NCBI RefSeq assembly: GCF_003144315.1
Contig: NZ_MPDK01000004.1
Location: forward strand, 1 to 64,000
Direction: 5' to 3'
Origin: Sulfoacidibacillus thermotolerans
GTDB taxonomy: Bacteria; Bacillota; Bacilli; Alicyclobacillales; SLC66
Length of the DNA stretch: 64,000 nucleotides
Shown piece after piece: positions 24,103 through 33,117 of the stretch. Position numbers and translations under genes: made by a program. Positions within the stretch are counted from its first letter, which is position 1; the number at the start of each line of letters is the position of its first letter. Below the pieces are notes generated by a model. That model saw only the letters and a list, made by a program, of their open reading frames with translations. It ran no database searches and had not been told where the DNA came from.

Positions 24103-25269
24103 GTGAATCCATTTGTTTTCTGGAATCCGACGGTTTTATACTATGGGCAAAATCAAATTGAACAGCATTTAGTCAGCGAAGTCAAAAAGTATGGCTCCAA
24201 GGTGTTGCTTGTCTATGGCGGAGGGAGCATTAAAACGTTTGGACTTTATGACAAGGTAGTAAATCTGCTTAAATCTGCAGATATTACGGTCTTTGAATTT
24301 TCTGGAGTCGAACCCAATCCACGTCTGACGACAGTGCATCGGGCGATTGAATTGTGTCGTCAAGAAGAGATAGACCTATTGTTGGCTGTTGGAGGAGGTT
24401 CTGTCTTAGACGCGACAAAAGCGATTGCGGCAGGAGTTCCATACGAAGGCGACGTCTGGGATTTTTATCAGACACAAAAGCGGCCTAATGAGGCTCTTCC
24501 ATTTGGAACGATTTTGACGTTGGCGGCAACGGGTTCTGAAATGAATTCTGGCGGAGTGATTACAAATTGGGAGACAAAAGAGAAGATTGGTTCTAGTTCT
24601 CCGCTTACATTCCCAAAATTTTCATTTTGCGATGCAGAAAATACTTTTACAGTTTCTCGTGAGCAGACGATGTATGGAATCGTCGACATGTTTAGTCACG
24701 TTTTAGAAGCGTATTTTTCACATACGCCAAACACGTTTTTACAAGAACGGCTTATGGAGTCGGTGATGCAGACAATCATCGAAAATGCACAAAAGGTGCT
24801 GGATCATCCACATGATTTTGCTGCGCGTGAAACGATAATGTATTGTGGTACCATGGCGTTAAATGGAATGATCTCGATGGGCGTGCAAGGAGATTGGGCT
24901 ACCCATGCGATCGAACATGAAGTCAGTGCAATCTATGACATCCCACATGGTGGTGGATTGGCGATTCTTTTTCCGAACTGGATGAACTACGTGCTGGATG
25001 CCGGAATTGATCGTTTTTATCAATTAGCAACGCGTGTTTTTCATATCGATTCGGCTGGCAAATCACAACGAGAAGTTGCGCAAGAAGGCATTTTGGCAGT
25101 ACGCCGCTTTTTCACTTCACTCGGAGCACCTCGTGCACTTTCCGATTATCAGATTGGCGCGCAAGAAATCGAACGCATGGCAGAACATGCGGTGCGCATC
25201 GGGCCAATTGGCCATTATAAAAAGTTGGAACGCGAAGATGTAGCTGCCATTTTACGTGCGGCACTCTGA
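24103..25269 (+). CDS. iron-containing alcohol dehydrogenase (butanol dehydrogenase-like)
   Basis: 388 aa, class III metal-dependent alcohol dehydrogenase. The N-terminal Rossmann part has [15 protein letters not shown] and the Gly-rich [18 protein letters not shown]. The metal site lies in [13 protein letters not shown] and [25 protein letters not shown], with the His residues in place. [14 protein letters not shown] is typical of the BdhA/YugJ branch, which uses NAD(P)H with long-chain or butyl aldehydes. Starts GTG at 24103 after AGGAGGG. Single gene. Confidence 0.92.
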   Translation: MNPFVFWNPTVLYYGQNQIEQHLVSEVKKYGSKVLLVYGGGSIKTFGLYDKVVNLLKSADITVFEFSGVEPNPRLTTVHRAIELCRQEEIDLLLAVGGGSVLDATKAIAAGVPYEGDVWDFYQTQKRPNEALPFGTILTLAATGSEMNSGGVITNWETKEKIGSSSPLTFPKFSFCDAENTFTVSREQTMYGIVDMFSHVLEAYFSHTPNTFLQERLMESVMQTIIENAQKVLDHPHDFAARETIMYCGTMALNGMISMGVQGDWATHAIEHEVSAIYDIPHGGGLAILFPNWMNYVLDAGIDRFYQLATRVFHIDSAGKSQREVAQEGILAVRRFFTSLGAPRALSDYQIGAQEIERMAEHAVRIGPIGHYKKLEREDVAAILRAAL

Positions 25270-25314
25270 TGGTTTTTAGATCAATAAAAAAGAACGGGGG
25301 TTTGAAAAAAACCC

Positions 25315-25343
25315 TAGACATTTGACACGGACTGTGCCATAAT
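25315..25343 (+). promoter_or_regulatory. promoter of the cold-shock gene
   Basis: TAGACA (25315-25320), a 17-base spacer, then CATAAT (25338-25343). It predicts a start near 25350 and so an untranslated leader of about 205 nt. Confidence 0.6.
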
Positions 25344-25349
25344 GTGAAA

Positions 25350-25554
25350 GACGAACACAGCAAGTGAACGCTTAAGAATCCTGTTGTTTGGAATGGAAGA
25401 GCCGTATGAGTGCGCTGTTCCTGAATACAGTTGGACTTTTGTGCGTATAGTAGTAACTGTCCCAGTCGAATTTGAGAACGTTGGGATGGTTGCGACTTCT
25501 GTGGACGCATACCTGAAGGTGCCACTATATGAGTGGCGTAGGAGGAACAGCAGC
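25350..25554 (+). promoter_or_regulatory. long 5' leader of the cold-shock mRNA
   Basis: About 205 nt lie between the predicted start and the ATG, ending in GGAGG at 25540. Long structured leaders that fold differently in the cold are a known feature of csp mRNAs; this one is inferred from position and length only. No other gene fits here. Confidence 0.5.
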
Positions 25555-25755
25555 ATGCAAGAAGGTACTGTTAAGTGGTTTAACGCAGAAAAAGGCTTTG
25601 GATTTATCGAGGTTCCGGGTGGAGACGATGTATTCGTTCATTACAGCGCCATTCTGGGAGACGGTTATAAGTCGTTGGAAGAAGGACAACGTGTAAGCTT
25701 CGAAATCGTTCGCGGCAACCGTGGTCTTCAAGCGGCCAACGTGTCTAAACTCTAA
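25555..25755 (+). CDS. cold-shock domain protein
   Basis: 66 aa single cold-shock domain that binds single-stranded RNA/DNA as a chaperone. RNP1 is KGFGFIEV and RNP2 is [22 protein letters not shown] is the classic start. Starts at the ATG at 25555 with GGAGG eleven bases before. The residues are those of CspB/CspD-type proteins. A perfect 25-bp hairpin follows. Confidence 0.95.
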   Translation: MQEGTVKWFNAEKGFGFIEVPGGDDVFVHYSAILGDGYKSLEEGQRVSFEIVRGNRGLQAANVSKL

Positions 25756-25763
25756 GCGATACG

Positions 25764-25817
25764 AAAAGTCAAAAGAAAGAGGACTGAGAAATCTCAGTCC
25801 TCTTTCTTTTGACTTTT
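25764..25817. terminator. perfect 25-bp hairpin, bidirectional terminator
   Basis: The arms 25764-25788 and 25793-25817 are exact reverse complements with a 4-nt loop (AAAT). The A-rich left arm starts AAAAGTC and the right arm ends GACTTTT, giving a U-tract in both directions. It serves the cold-shock gene on the plus strand and the hypothetical gene on the minus strand. Confidence 0.9.
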
Positions 25818-25832
25818 GAGTCGTTGACAGGA

Positions 25833-26153
25833 TTAATCATTTATTGGTTCGTCGATTTCACTGTCGGGTTGCATTCGATATAAAATATTCAGGTCATTGA
25901 TGCGGCTCGCGTAATCGCTAATTTCATTCATGAGTTGAAGAGAGACATCCCATTCTTCTTCTTTTTGAAGTTGTTCGTGCAATTCTTGAATATGCGCTTC
26001 ATAGTCTCCGATAACTCCAGGAATTTTTCCACGCATCGGTTCCCAGTACTCGAGGATTTCTCGTCTTTCTTGTACGCTATAAACTTCCCACGGTTGTTCT
26101 AATGTGGGCACCTCTATTTGTAAGCGTTCATCATAGTGAAAAACGTGTTTCAT
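25833..26153 (-). CDS. hypothetical acidic protein, 106 aa
   Basis: No domain recognised. Begins MKHVFHYDERLQIEVPTLEQPW, then a long charged helical region (residues 28-90, with EAHIQELHEQLQKEEEWDV) that could form a helical hairpin. Soluble. Start ATG at 26153 preceded by a GAGAGGGG. The codon periodicity and the terminator right after its stop support it as a real gene. No family-level function can be given. Confidence 0.7.
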   Translation of the reverse strand: MKHVFHYDERLQIEVPTLEQPWEVYSVQERREILEYWEPMRGKIPGVIGDYEAHIQELHEQLQKEEEWDVSLQLMNEISDYASRINDLNILYRMQPDSEIDEPIND

Positions 26154-26373
26154 TTGCGGTGCTGACCCCTCTCCTATCTACTTCCTGATCTTTATTATGA
26201 CGTAAAAACAATCGTGATGAAAGGACTCCAGAAACTTTCTCAATTTGATTGTCGCTATCTAAAGAAATGAGCATGAAGTGTGGGACGATGTATAGAATCA
26301 GAAGTTATGTGCATCCTATACTCGGATCGCCCAATGCGGGTGAATTCCGAAGTTTGCAGAAGGAGGATCTCAC

Positions 26374-26580
26374 GTGCAGGCACTAACATCCAAGGAACTA
26401 GCGTATATCAATGACATGCTAGGTGGGGAAGATTTATTGCAAAAGGTGTGTGTCGCTGCGATGACTACAGCGAATCAATCGGAAGTTCAACAGTTTTTGC
26501 ACCATGCAGTCAGTGAACATCAACGTAGGCATTCCGATTTATTGCGCTTACTAGAACAACACGAATCGGTAGCTCACTAA
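26374..26580 (+). CDS. small protein upstream of the CotF-like gene (probable coat-associated)
   Basis: 68 aa from the GTG at 26374 (AGGAGG seven bases upstream). Pattern MQALTSKELAYINDMLGGEDLLQKVCVAAMTTA...HHAVSEHQRRHSDLLRLLEQH, i.e. an N-terminal half of the ferritin-like CotF fold, with His/Glu-rich helix end. It lies 23 bases before the CotF-like gene and is probably co-transcribed in the sporulating mother cell (inference). Confidence 0.7.
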   Translation: MQALTSKELAYINDMLGGEDLLQKVCVAAMTTANQSEVQQFLHHAVSEHQRRHSDLLRLLEQHESVAH

Positions 26581-26603
26581 AATAGCTGAAAGGAACGACA
26601 CAC

Positions 26604-27143
26604 ATGCAACCACAGGCAATGGGCGCACAATTGCAAGAGCAGGACTATATGAATGAGATTTTACTGTTTTTAAAGCATCAAGTTCTTGAATATGCGACAG
26701 CCGTTATGGAGGCAAGTTCTATTCAGGTTCGCCAAACGATGCAACGGTTATTAAACGAAACGTTAACTGAACAGGCGGATTGTTATCAATTGATGGCGCG
26801 TCAAGGTTGGTATCCTCCAGCACCTACTGCAAATCGGCAGGATCTCTTAAAATCCATCCAACAACATCGCCAAGATGCCCAGAAAAATATGCAGATTGCC
26901 CGAAATGTTGGGATTGGTATGCAAAATCAAACTCAGATCGGGTCTTGGCAACAACAAGTACCAGCTTGGCAAACGGGGCAGATGCGGCAACAACAGGGCA
27001 ATCAGCAGAGTCAACAAAATGTACAGCAAATGCAACAGCCCTGGCAAGCTGCTCAACCTTGGCAATATACACAAAATTGGCAAGATCCATCGCAACAGTT
27101 CAATTGGCAACAACAAAATCAATCTCGTCAACCGTGGCAGTAA
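26604..27143 (+). CDS. CotF-like spore coat protein with a Gln/Trp-rich tail
   Basis: 179 aa. Residues 1-90 match the CotF family: LQEQDYMNEILLFLKHQVLEYATAVMEASSIQVRQTMQRLLN...HQ-type segment and MARQGWYPP. Residues 110-179 are extremely Gln-rich with repeated aromatic units such as SWQQQ, AWQT, PWQAAQPWQ, NWQDP and NWQQQ, which may promote coat self-assembly. Starts ATG at 26604 after AAAGGAACG. No signal peptide. A terminator-like repeat follows. Function in the coat is family-based. Confidence 0.8.
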   Translation: MQPQAMGAQLQEQDYMNEILLFLKHQVLEYATAVMEASSIQVRQTMQRLLNETLTEQADCYQLMARQGWYPPAPTANRQDLLKSIQQHRQDAQKNMQIARNVGIGMQNQTQIGSWQQQVPAWQTGQMRQQQGNQQSQQNVQQMQQPWQAAQPWQYTQNWQDPSQQFNWQQQNQSRQPWQ

Positions 27144-27150
27144 GTTGTAC

Positions 27151-27200
27151 AAAAGAGGAGTCCTTTTTCGCATCCTGCGAGAGGGGACTTCTTTTTATTT
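27151..27200 (+). terminator. terminator of the coat genes
   Basis: AAGAGGAGTCC can pair with GGGGACTTCTTT (imperfect) around a loop holding a small GCATCCTGC hairpin; TTTTTATTT follows. Confidence 0.6.
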
Positions 27201-27256
27201 GTGAGTATCACTAGGTTTGTCAATCGCATGAATCCTCGGTACACTAGATATAATTC

Positions 27257-28912
27257 ATGAGAAATATGGATCAAGCGCGTTGTGAGAGGATGGTTCGACG
27301 AGTGCCAACAGATGTCATGACAGAAAAACAGGATCTTACGAGGTTATTGCCGATCGTTCACCGTTTGCGCGCAAGTTTTGCTGCTCGGAAAGATGAGCAG
27401 CGTGTTGAGCGCAGTGAGCTGATGGCGCAAAAATGGATGAATCGACAAGTGGTATTGGCTTTTGCTGGGCATTTCTCTGCAGGCAAGTCAACTTTGATTA
27501 ACACACTTTTAGGGAGAGAGTTGCTGCCTAGCAGTCCTTTGCCGACAAGTGCCAACGTTGTACGAATGGAGTTCGGTTATCCGCATGCAGAAGCATTTAC
27601 TGCAAGTGGTGAGGTCATTACATTGACGAATCTTTCTGAGGAAGTAGCTAATTTATGCCGAGATGGGGAGCACATTGACGAGGTGCGAATTTATTCGGAT
27701 ACTTCCTACTTACAGGATGGTTATGTATTGATTGATACACCAGGCGTTGATTCGACAGATCCACGGCACGCGGAGCATACACAAAAAATTTTATATCTAG
27801 CCAATCTTGTTGTTTATGTCGCTGATTATAATCATGTGTTATCGGATATGAACTTAACTTTTATGCGAAGTCAGACCGATTCAGGGAAACAACTTGTACT
27901 TGTGGTGAATCAAATAGACAAACATAACGATTTTGAATTGCCTTTTGAAGAGTTTGTCGCGGGAATTGAGCAAGCTCTTGCGCAGTGGCGTATACATTGT
28001 CAAGGCGTGTATTATGTATCGGCGTTGGATCACGATTTTCCTGGGAATCAATTGGAGCTTCTGCAAAACGATCTGCCCAAACTTTCGCGAGCGGCTCAAA
28101 CCGTTGTGCAGGCGCAATCTGATCTTCTCACCTTAATTCATGAACATGATGCCTGGCTTTCACAAACTCATACGACTTCAGAAGAGGAAATGTCTGTGCA
28201 AGTAGCAGACGAGTTGCTTTCTAGCTATACCAAGTTATCTGACCAAATTGAACAAGAGCAAATGCGAATCAAACAACAGATCGAAGAGTTTTCCAAGCAA
28301 CTTACCGCGATTCCTGCACAGGCGATCATTATGCCATATGACACGACGGAACTTGCAGTGGCATACATCGAGTCTCTATCGGAACATTTCCGAGTAGGAT
28401 TTTTTACAACAGCAGCAAAAGTGGCGGCAGAGCGCGAACGACGCTTAGAAAATTTTGTAAAAGACTTAACAGTGCGAGTGGAGGCGGGCATCACCTTACA
28501 TCTTCAGCAAGTAGGTATGCAAACGGCGCGAGATACGGGATTGTTAAATGATTATGCGGCAAATCGCTTTTCTGTTTTTCATACTTTTGGTGGGGTGGAG
28601 TTTGTCCAATCCTGCGTGGCTGATGGAGCTAGGCGTGATCGAGATTACGGATATCAGTTTGCAAAACGGGTAGAAGAGGCGATTCGAGATGGCTTTTTAG
28701 GGAGAGTACGTGAAGTGACAGAGCGTTTTGCGGCAGAATTACAGGCGCAGGCACGTCCATTGCTCGAAGAGTTACTCGTGCGTCGCGCTCAACTTGAACA
28801 AAAACGACAACAAGCGTCAGCAGTTGTAGCGATCGCACGTGAACAGGAACAATGGATCAATTCACTGCGCGCACTGGTTAAGTCAGCAGAGGAGATGGAG
28901 GGATTGGAGTGA
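27257..28912 (+). CDS. bacterial dynamin-like GTPase, first half of a DynA-type pair
   Basis: 551 aa (if ATG 27257). P-loop GHFSAGKST at about 71-79, switch text SSPLPTSANVVRM, G3 DTPGVDS near 159, G4 NQID near 217. The rest is helical (long coiled stalk, LEQKRQQASAVV at the end). Dynamin family: GTP-driven membrane binding and remodelling. The start is uncertain: a TATAAT at 27249-27254 would put transcription start after the first ATG, so GTG 27302 or ATG 27317 (MTEKQDL) may be used. Overlaps the next dynamin gene by 4 bases (GTGA). Together they match the size of fused DynA (551+649 = 1200 aa). Confidence 0.88.
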   Translation: MRNMDQARCERMVRRVPTDVMTEKQDLTRLLPIVHRLRASFAARKDEQRVERSELMAQKWMNRQVVLAFAGHFSAGKSTLINTLLGRELLPSSPLPTSANVVRMEFGYPHAEAFTASGEVITLTNLSEEVANLCRDGEHIDEVRIYSDTSYLQDGYVLIDTPGVDSTDPRHAEHTQKILYLANLVVYVADYNHVLSDMNLTFMRSQTDSGKQLVLVVNQIDKHNDFELPFEEFVAGIEQALAQWRIHCQGVYYVSALDHDFPGNQLELLQNDLPKLSRAAQTVVQAQSDLLTLIHEHDAWLSQTHTTSEEEMSVQVADELLSSYTKLSDQIEQEQMRIKQQIEEFSKQLTAIPAQAIIMPYDTTELAVAYIESLSEHFRVGFFTTAAKVAAERERRLENFVKDLTVRVEAGITLHLQQVGMQTARDTGLLNDYAANRFSVFHTFGGVEFVQSCVADGARRDRDYGYQFAKRVEEAIRDGFLGRVREVTERFAAELQAQARPLLEELLVRRAQLEQKRQQASAVVAIAREQEQWINSLRALVKSAEEMEGLE

Positions 28913-30858
28913 ATATCACGGAACAGGACGTCATCAAAACGATTGAAGCCTTACAAACCGCAGCAGCGGCATGCGTGCATCCACTCGTACAACCTTATGC
29001 GAAAAGTTTGCAAGAACGTGCAGAGCGGTTGCGTTCTCAACAGTTTACGGTTGCTTTTTTTGGCGCGTTTTCAGCGGGTAAATCTTCTTTGATCAACGCC
29101 TTACTTGGCGAACAAGTGCTTCCTGTTTCACCTAATCCTACGACAGCCGCGATTAATCGTATCTTGCCACCTACTGAACAAGACTCTGAAGGAACTATTC
29201 GCGTCATTTTAAAGGATCGCGAGACAATCATGCAAGAAGTTGCCCGTTCTGCAGAGATGCTTCAGCTACCGTCTTCTTTTCAGGAGTTAGCGAGTCGCTT
29301 GGAAGCAGTTGATGTTGCAACACTTACTGAACGTCTCAAACCACATTACAGTTATTTGCGCGGGGTTTTGCGTGGATATGCGGATATAGAACAGCACTTG
29401 GGGCAAACAATCACGATCTTAGCATCGGAGTTGCGCCAAATGGTAGCCAATGAAGAGCAAGCGGCGTTTGTTTCACGTGTCGATTTGTATCGTACGTCGG
29501 AATTGTCAAAAGCGGGTGTCATCTTAGTGGATACACCAGGGGTTGATTCATTGCATGCGCGGCATACGGACGTCGCTTTTCGCTATATGCGCGATGCAGA
29601 TGCGATTGTGTTTGTGACCTATTACAATCACGCTTTCTCACAATCTGATCGGGAGTTTCTCATGCAACTTGGTCGTGTGAAAGAAGCGCTTGCAACGGAC
29701 GCGTTGTTTTTCGTCATCAATGCAGCAGATCTCAGTGCAAATTCCGAGGAATTGGAATCCGTAAAAAAGCATGTAGACAGTAATCTCGCAAAACTCGGGG
29801 TTCGGCTAAATAAACTGTACACAGTATCGAGTCAGCTTGGATTAGCTGCCAGTCTCTTGGCACAGCAAGAGCAAGTGTCGCCAAGCATTGAACGGATGGT
29901 ACGTCAACGCTTGCGCCTTAGCAGTGATTCGCCATTTCCCAGAGTGGAAGATTTGCGGCAAAGGGCGGGAGTTGAAGATCTACGGCAAGAGATTACACAA
30001 TGTACCCGCGGTCGCTTGGTTGCGGCTTCAATAGAGGCAGCAAATCAGGAGCTTGCAAGTGTCTTTGAAAGTATTGAGGGATATGTACGTACACTGCGGG
30101 GCGATCGAGTAACTGGTTTGCAAGAATTTGCAAACCAAAAGCAGCAGGCAGACCAACTCCAGCAAGTATTTTCTCAAGATATTGAGCTCGATGAAGTTGC
30201 GCTTGAGCAAGAGATCCGAGAGTTGCTTTATCATGTGAAGCAACGAATTCGCTTTTCTCATTTTGACCTGATTGTTCAGGCCTTTCATCCTTCTTTTTTC
30301 ACTCGTGGTGATGACCGTGAAATTCAGTCGGCATTAGAGGAATGGGTACGCTTATTAGCGCTTATTGTTGAACAAGAAGTGCGTGCGACAGGCATTCGTA
30401 TCGTACGATCAGCCAAAAGGATCGTTTTAGAGCGCAGCAAACGAGTCACAGTGGCTGCAAAGGCACCGCCGCTTGGCATTGTCTTGCATCTAGATGAACT
30501 CCCTGCTGTTCCCGATGATTTCCCTTTGCAAGCGCAATTTGAAGTACCTACGCAAGTCCAAAAGCTCGCGCAAAAGGAATGTAAAAATGTCCAGCAGTTT
30601 TTCGAACAAGGGGGACGCAAACGGCTCTCAGATCAACTCGAACCTTTTGCAACCATATGGGTAGATCAGTATCTCGAACAAATACAGCAGTGGTTTGTGC
30701 ATCGTCAGCAGATGTGGATACGCGAAGCACAACGAGCGCTAAGAGTATCACTAGAAAAGGAAGTAACCTCCTTTCTTGCGTTAAAGCGACAAGCGATCGA
30801 CGATGAGAGTGCGCTCTTAAGCTTAACAGAAACACTTCGTGTATGGCCAAAAAATTAA
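28909..30858 (+). CDS. bacterial dynamin-like GTPase, second half of a DynA-type pair
   Basis: 649 aa from the GTG at 28909, overlapping the upstream stop as GTGA; GGAGG sits at 28898-28902. P-loop FGAFSAGKSS at 51-60, NPTTAAINRI switch, G3 DTPGVDSLHARHT near 208, and a variable G4 in VINAADL. A long helical region follows with LPAVPDDFPLQAQFEVP. Translationally coupled to the first dynamin, so a 1:1 complex is likely. In Bacillus the corresponding protein DynA is one polypeptide with two dynamin units linked to membrane fusion and phage resistance; that role is family knowledge, not shown here. Confidence 0.88.
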   Translation: MNITEQDVIKTIEALQTAAAACVHPLVQPYAKSLQERAERLRSQQFTVAFFGAFSAGKSSLINALLGEQVLPVSPNPTTAAINRILPPTEQDSEGTIRVILKDRETIMQEVARSAEMLQLPSSFQELASRLEAVDVATLTERLKPHYSYLRGVLRGYADIEQHLGQTITILASELRQMVANEEQAAFVSRVDLYRTSELSKAGVILVDTPGVDSLHARHTDVAFRYMRDADAIVFVTYYNHAFSQSDREFLMQLGRVKEALATDALFFVINAADLSANSEELESVKKHVDSNLAKLGVRLNKLYTVSSQLGLAASLLAQQEQVSPSIERMVRQRLRLSSDSPFPRVEDLRQRAGVEDLRQEITQCTRGRLVAASIEAANQELASVFESIEGYVRTLRGDRVTGLQEFANQKQQADQLQQVFSQDIELDEVALEQEIRELLYHVKQRIRFSHFDLIVQAFHPSFFTRGDDREIQSALEEWVRLLALIVEQEVRATGIRIVRSAKRIVLERSKRVTVAAKAPPLGIVLHLDELPAVPDDFPLQAQFEVPTQVQKLAQKECKNVQQFFEQGGRKRLSDQLEPFATIWVDQYLEQIQQWFVHRQQMWIREAQRALRVSLEKEVTSFLALKRQAIDDESALLSLTETLRVWPKN

Positions 30859-30861
30859 CAA

Positions 30862-31284
30862 CTACACGAACAACGGGTCTGGGCCTTCATCGGTTTGGTT
30901 GATCATATGCTGAGCGGTGAGTGCAAGTCGAGAAAACATAAAGTCGCGAATTTCCCCTGAGAGTCCCACTTCATCCATCGCTTGCTGCATGCAAGATAAC
31001 CATGCTTGTGCGCGTTTTGGTGTAATCGGATGAGGAAGATGGCGCGCACGCAACATCGGGTGGCCGTGTTGCTCAGTATAGAGAGGCGGGCCACCAAAAA
31101 ATTGTGTCAGAAATAAATACTGTTTATCGCGAACGGGTCCAATATCTTTAGGGAAAATCGGCGCTAGATCAGGGTGGGCAAGAACGCGCGGATAAAACGC
31201 GTCAACTAAACGCGCAATCGTGTCTGCACCGCCGATCATCTCATACGGGGTTTGTTTTATTGTCTGATTGTGACTAGAGTCCAT
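30862..31284 (-). CDS. truncated hemoglobin, group II (YjbI-like)
   Basis: 140 aa. 2/2 globin fold: YEMIGGADTIARLVDAFYPRVLAHPDLAPIFP, then QYLFLTQFFGGPPLYTEQHGHPMLRARHLPHPITPKRAQAWL. The proximal His is in ARHLPHPIT, and Tyr in AFYPRV fits the B10 position. Group II globins handle O2 or NO/peroxide. Stop lies only 3 bases from that of the convergent dynamin gene, with no terminator between. It is the last gene of the run thioesterase-murG-globin, 27 bases after murG. Confidence 0.88.
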   Translation of the reverse strand: MDSSHNQTIKQTPYEMIGGADTIARLVDAFYPRVLAHPDLAPIFPKDIGPVRDKQYLFLTQFFGGPPLYTEQHGHPMLRARHLPHPITPKRAQAWLSCMQQAMDEVGLSGEIRDFMFSRLALTAQHMINQTDEGPDPLFV

Positions 31285-31311
31285 CTTCCTTCTCCTTTTG
31301 CTGAGCGGTCT

Positions 31312-32385
31312 TTATTCTCGGCGTGCCGTTGTCTCGATCAAATGAATCATTGTTTGAAGTGGATCTTGTATTCTTGCTAGTTGCATCTTCTCTATATAGT
31401 GAAGTCGCTGTTCATAGACATGATTGACAACTTGTAACAGCCGTTCTGCAGAAAGTTCCTCATCAGGGATGACTTCGCAATAACCGCGTTCCTGAAATGA
31501 TTTTGCATTGATGATCTGATCGCCGCGGCTGGAGGATTTTGGCAAAGGGATAAGAACCATAGGCTTTTGTAAGCTGAGAAATTCAAAGATCGCATTGGCT
31601 CCAGCGCGGGAAATGACTAAACTCGCTACTGCTAACAGATCAGGCAATTCCTTGGTAACGTATTCGAATTGACGATAACCTGGCCGATTTAGAGACGGGT
31701 CTACTTGGCCCTTTCCGCAAATATGAATGACTTGATAACTTTTTAAGAGTGTGTGAAGGGTAGCGTGGATCACCTCATTGATTCGCTTTGATCCAAGACT
31801 TCCACCCATCGCAAGGATTGTTGGCTTGTTTCTCGAGAACCCAAGGAATGTAAGTCCTGCTGTCGCACTGCCGCGTGCCAATTCCTCGCGCACGACGGCA
31901 CCTACATATTGCGCTTTTGTAGGAGGCAAATGTTCACTTGTCTCTTGAAAAGTCGTGCAAACTTTTGTTGCAAAGGGGATGGCAATGCGATTTGCGAGTC
32001 CAGGAGTCACATCTGATTCATGAATGATAATGGGTGTGCGATTTAACCAACCGCCAATCACAACAGGTACCGAGACAAAACCGCCTTTAGAAAAAATCAC
32101 TCGCGGACGTTCTTTACGGATAATTTCGTAAGCCTGATAGGCGCCAGTTAAGACGTTAAAAGGATCTTTGAAGTTTTTCCAATCGAAGTATCGCCGCAGT
32201 TTACCTGTTTTGATGGCATAGTAGCGAACTCCTGCACATTTTACAATCAGTTCGCGTTCGATCCCTTCTTCAGATCCAATATAAATCACTTCAAAGCCGT
32301 CCTGTTGGAGTTTGGGAAGTAAAGCGAGATTGACAGTCACATGTCCCGCTGATCCGCCACCGGTTAAGATGATCTTGTTTGTCAC
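31312..32385 (-). CDS. murG: UDP-GlcNAc--lipid I N-acetylglucosaminyltransferase
   Basis: 357 aa. Makes lipid II from lipid I at the inner face of the membrane. Starts at the GTG 32385 after GGAGGGAG. Motifs: [16 protein letters not shown] (first G-loop), [29 protein letters not shown], and [14 protein letters not shown]...[15 protein letters not shown] for the UDP-GlcNAc site. The HVTVNLAL text differs from the common HVxPALAL of the dcw-cluster MurG, as in the paralogue found in some bacilli. It lies outside a dcw cluster, so a second murG elsewhere is possible. Confidence 0.9.
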   Translation of the reverse strand: MTNKIILTGGGSAGHVTVNLALLPKLQQDGFEVIYIGSEEGIERELIVKCAGVRYYAIKTGKLRRYFDWKNFKDPFNVLTGAYQAYEIIRKERPRVIFSKGGFVSVPVVIGGWLNRTPIIIHESDVTPGLANRIAIPFATKVCTTFQETSEHLPPTKAQYVGAVVREELARGSATAGLTFLGFSRNKPTILAMGGSLGSKRINEVIHATLHTLLKSYQVIHICGKGQVDPSLNRPGYRQFEYVTKELPDLLAVASLVISRAGANAIFEFLSLQKPMVLIPLPKSSSRGDQIINAKSFQERGYCEVIPDEELSAERLLQVVNHVYEQRLHYIEKMQLARIQDPLQTMIHLIETTARRE

Positions 32386-32425
32386 GTGCTCCCTCCTGAT
32401 GGCGATGAATGTAGCTTAGTTTCTT

Positions 32426-32836
32426 TTAAAACCATTTGCGCAATTGCTCGGGAACGAGGACGGGTTTACGTGTTGCAGCGTCTACAGTTACAATCGTGAC
32501 AGATGCATCAGCAATCAATAGGTCTTTGGCGCCAAGAATGATTGTCTGTTCAAGGGTAAAACTCGTATTTCCCAATAGTCCAGGGCGCGTGATGACGGTT
32601 AGTACATCATTTTGTTTTGCTTCTTTGCGATAGTTAATATTAATGTTCGCGGTTACGGTAACATATCCCAAACGATACAAGACGTCATAAGGCAGTTTTG
32701 CTTGTTCATAGAAATCTTCTCGCCCCCATTCAAGGTATTCTAGATATTTGGCATTGTTGACATGGCCATTTACGTCGATCTCTGTAGATCGCACCACGAT
32801 GTCGAGGCGAGATTCAATCCAAGTTTTATGATTCAT
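32426..32836 (-). CDS. hot-dog acyl-CoA thioesterase (4HBT/YbgC-like)
   Basis: 136 aa from the ATG at 32836, chosen as AAAGGAG lies eight bases upstream; earlier in-frame ATGs touch that site. Hot-dog core: VRSTEIDVNGHVNNAKYLEYLEWGRE with the conserved Asp, and TVTANININYRKEAKQNDVL. Hydrolyses acyl-CoA thioesters; chain length unknown. Leads the run thioesterase-murG-globin (gap of 40 bases to murG). Confidence 0.85.
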   Translation of the reverse strand: MNHKTWIESRLDIVVRSTEIDVNGHVNNAKYLEYLEWGREDFYEQAKLPYDVLYRLGYVTVTANININYRKEAKQNDVLTVITRPGLLGNTSFTLEQTIILGAKDLLIADASVTIVTVDAATRKPVLVPEQLRKWF

Positions 32837-32995
32837 GCACATCACTCCTTTTTGAACTCTATTGTAATGGAACGCGGAGAAGATCACAAAATTTGTTGCG
32901 CGTGACATGAATCACAGCCATCGTGACAAATCGCTAGATATGCAAGGGGGCAGAAGGGATGTGGTGGAACACTAAAAATGTAAAAATTCAAATTT

Positions 32996-33046
32996 ACCTT
33001 GCGCCATAATGTACTCTCCTAAAAATGAAGGGGTTTGGCGCAAGGT
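32996..33046. repeat. 11-bp perfect inverted repeat in an intergenic region
   Basis: ACCTTGCGCCA (32996-33006) and TGGCGCAAGGT (33036-33046) enclose 29 bases. It lies between the thioesterase and the aldo-keto reductase. It lacks a clear U-tract, so it may be an operator, a small RNA hairpin or a terminator of the reductase gene to its right. Confidence 0.5.
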
Positions 33047-33117
33047 CAGAAAAGTTAGCAATTAGTTAGCGTGACTCCATTTTTCTGTGCAGGTGAGGAT
33101 TTTTCTAGCGTTTGCAG

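Noticed and set aside
25112-25525. 137-codon open frame on the minus strand over the alcohol dehydrogenase end and csp leader
   Set aside because: No ribosome binding site, crosses the csp promoter, Cys/Ser/Arg-rich shadow.
26780-27214. Second open frames across the Gln-rich coat gene
   Set aside because: Repeated CAA/CAG codons leave all frames open; the CotF-like frame has the start site and the family match.
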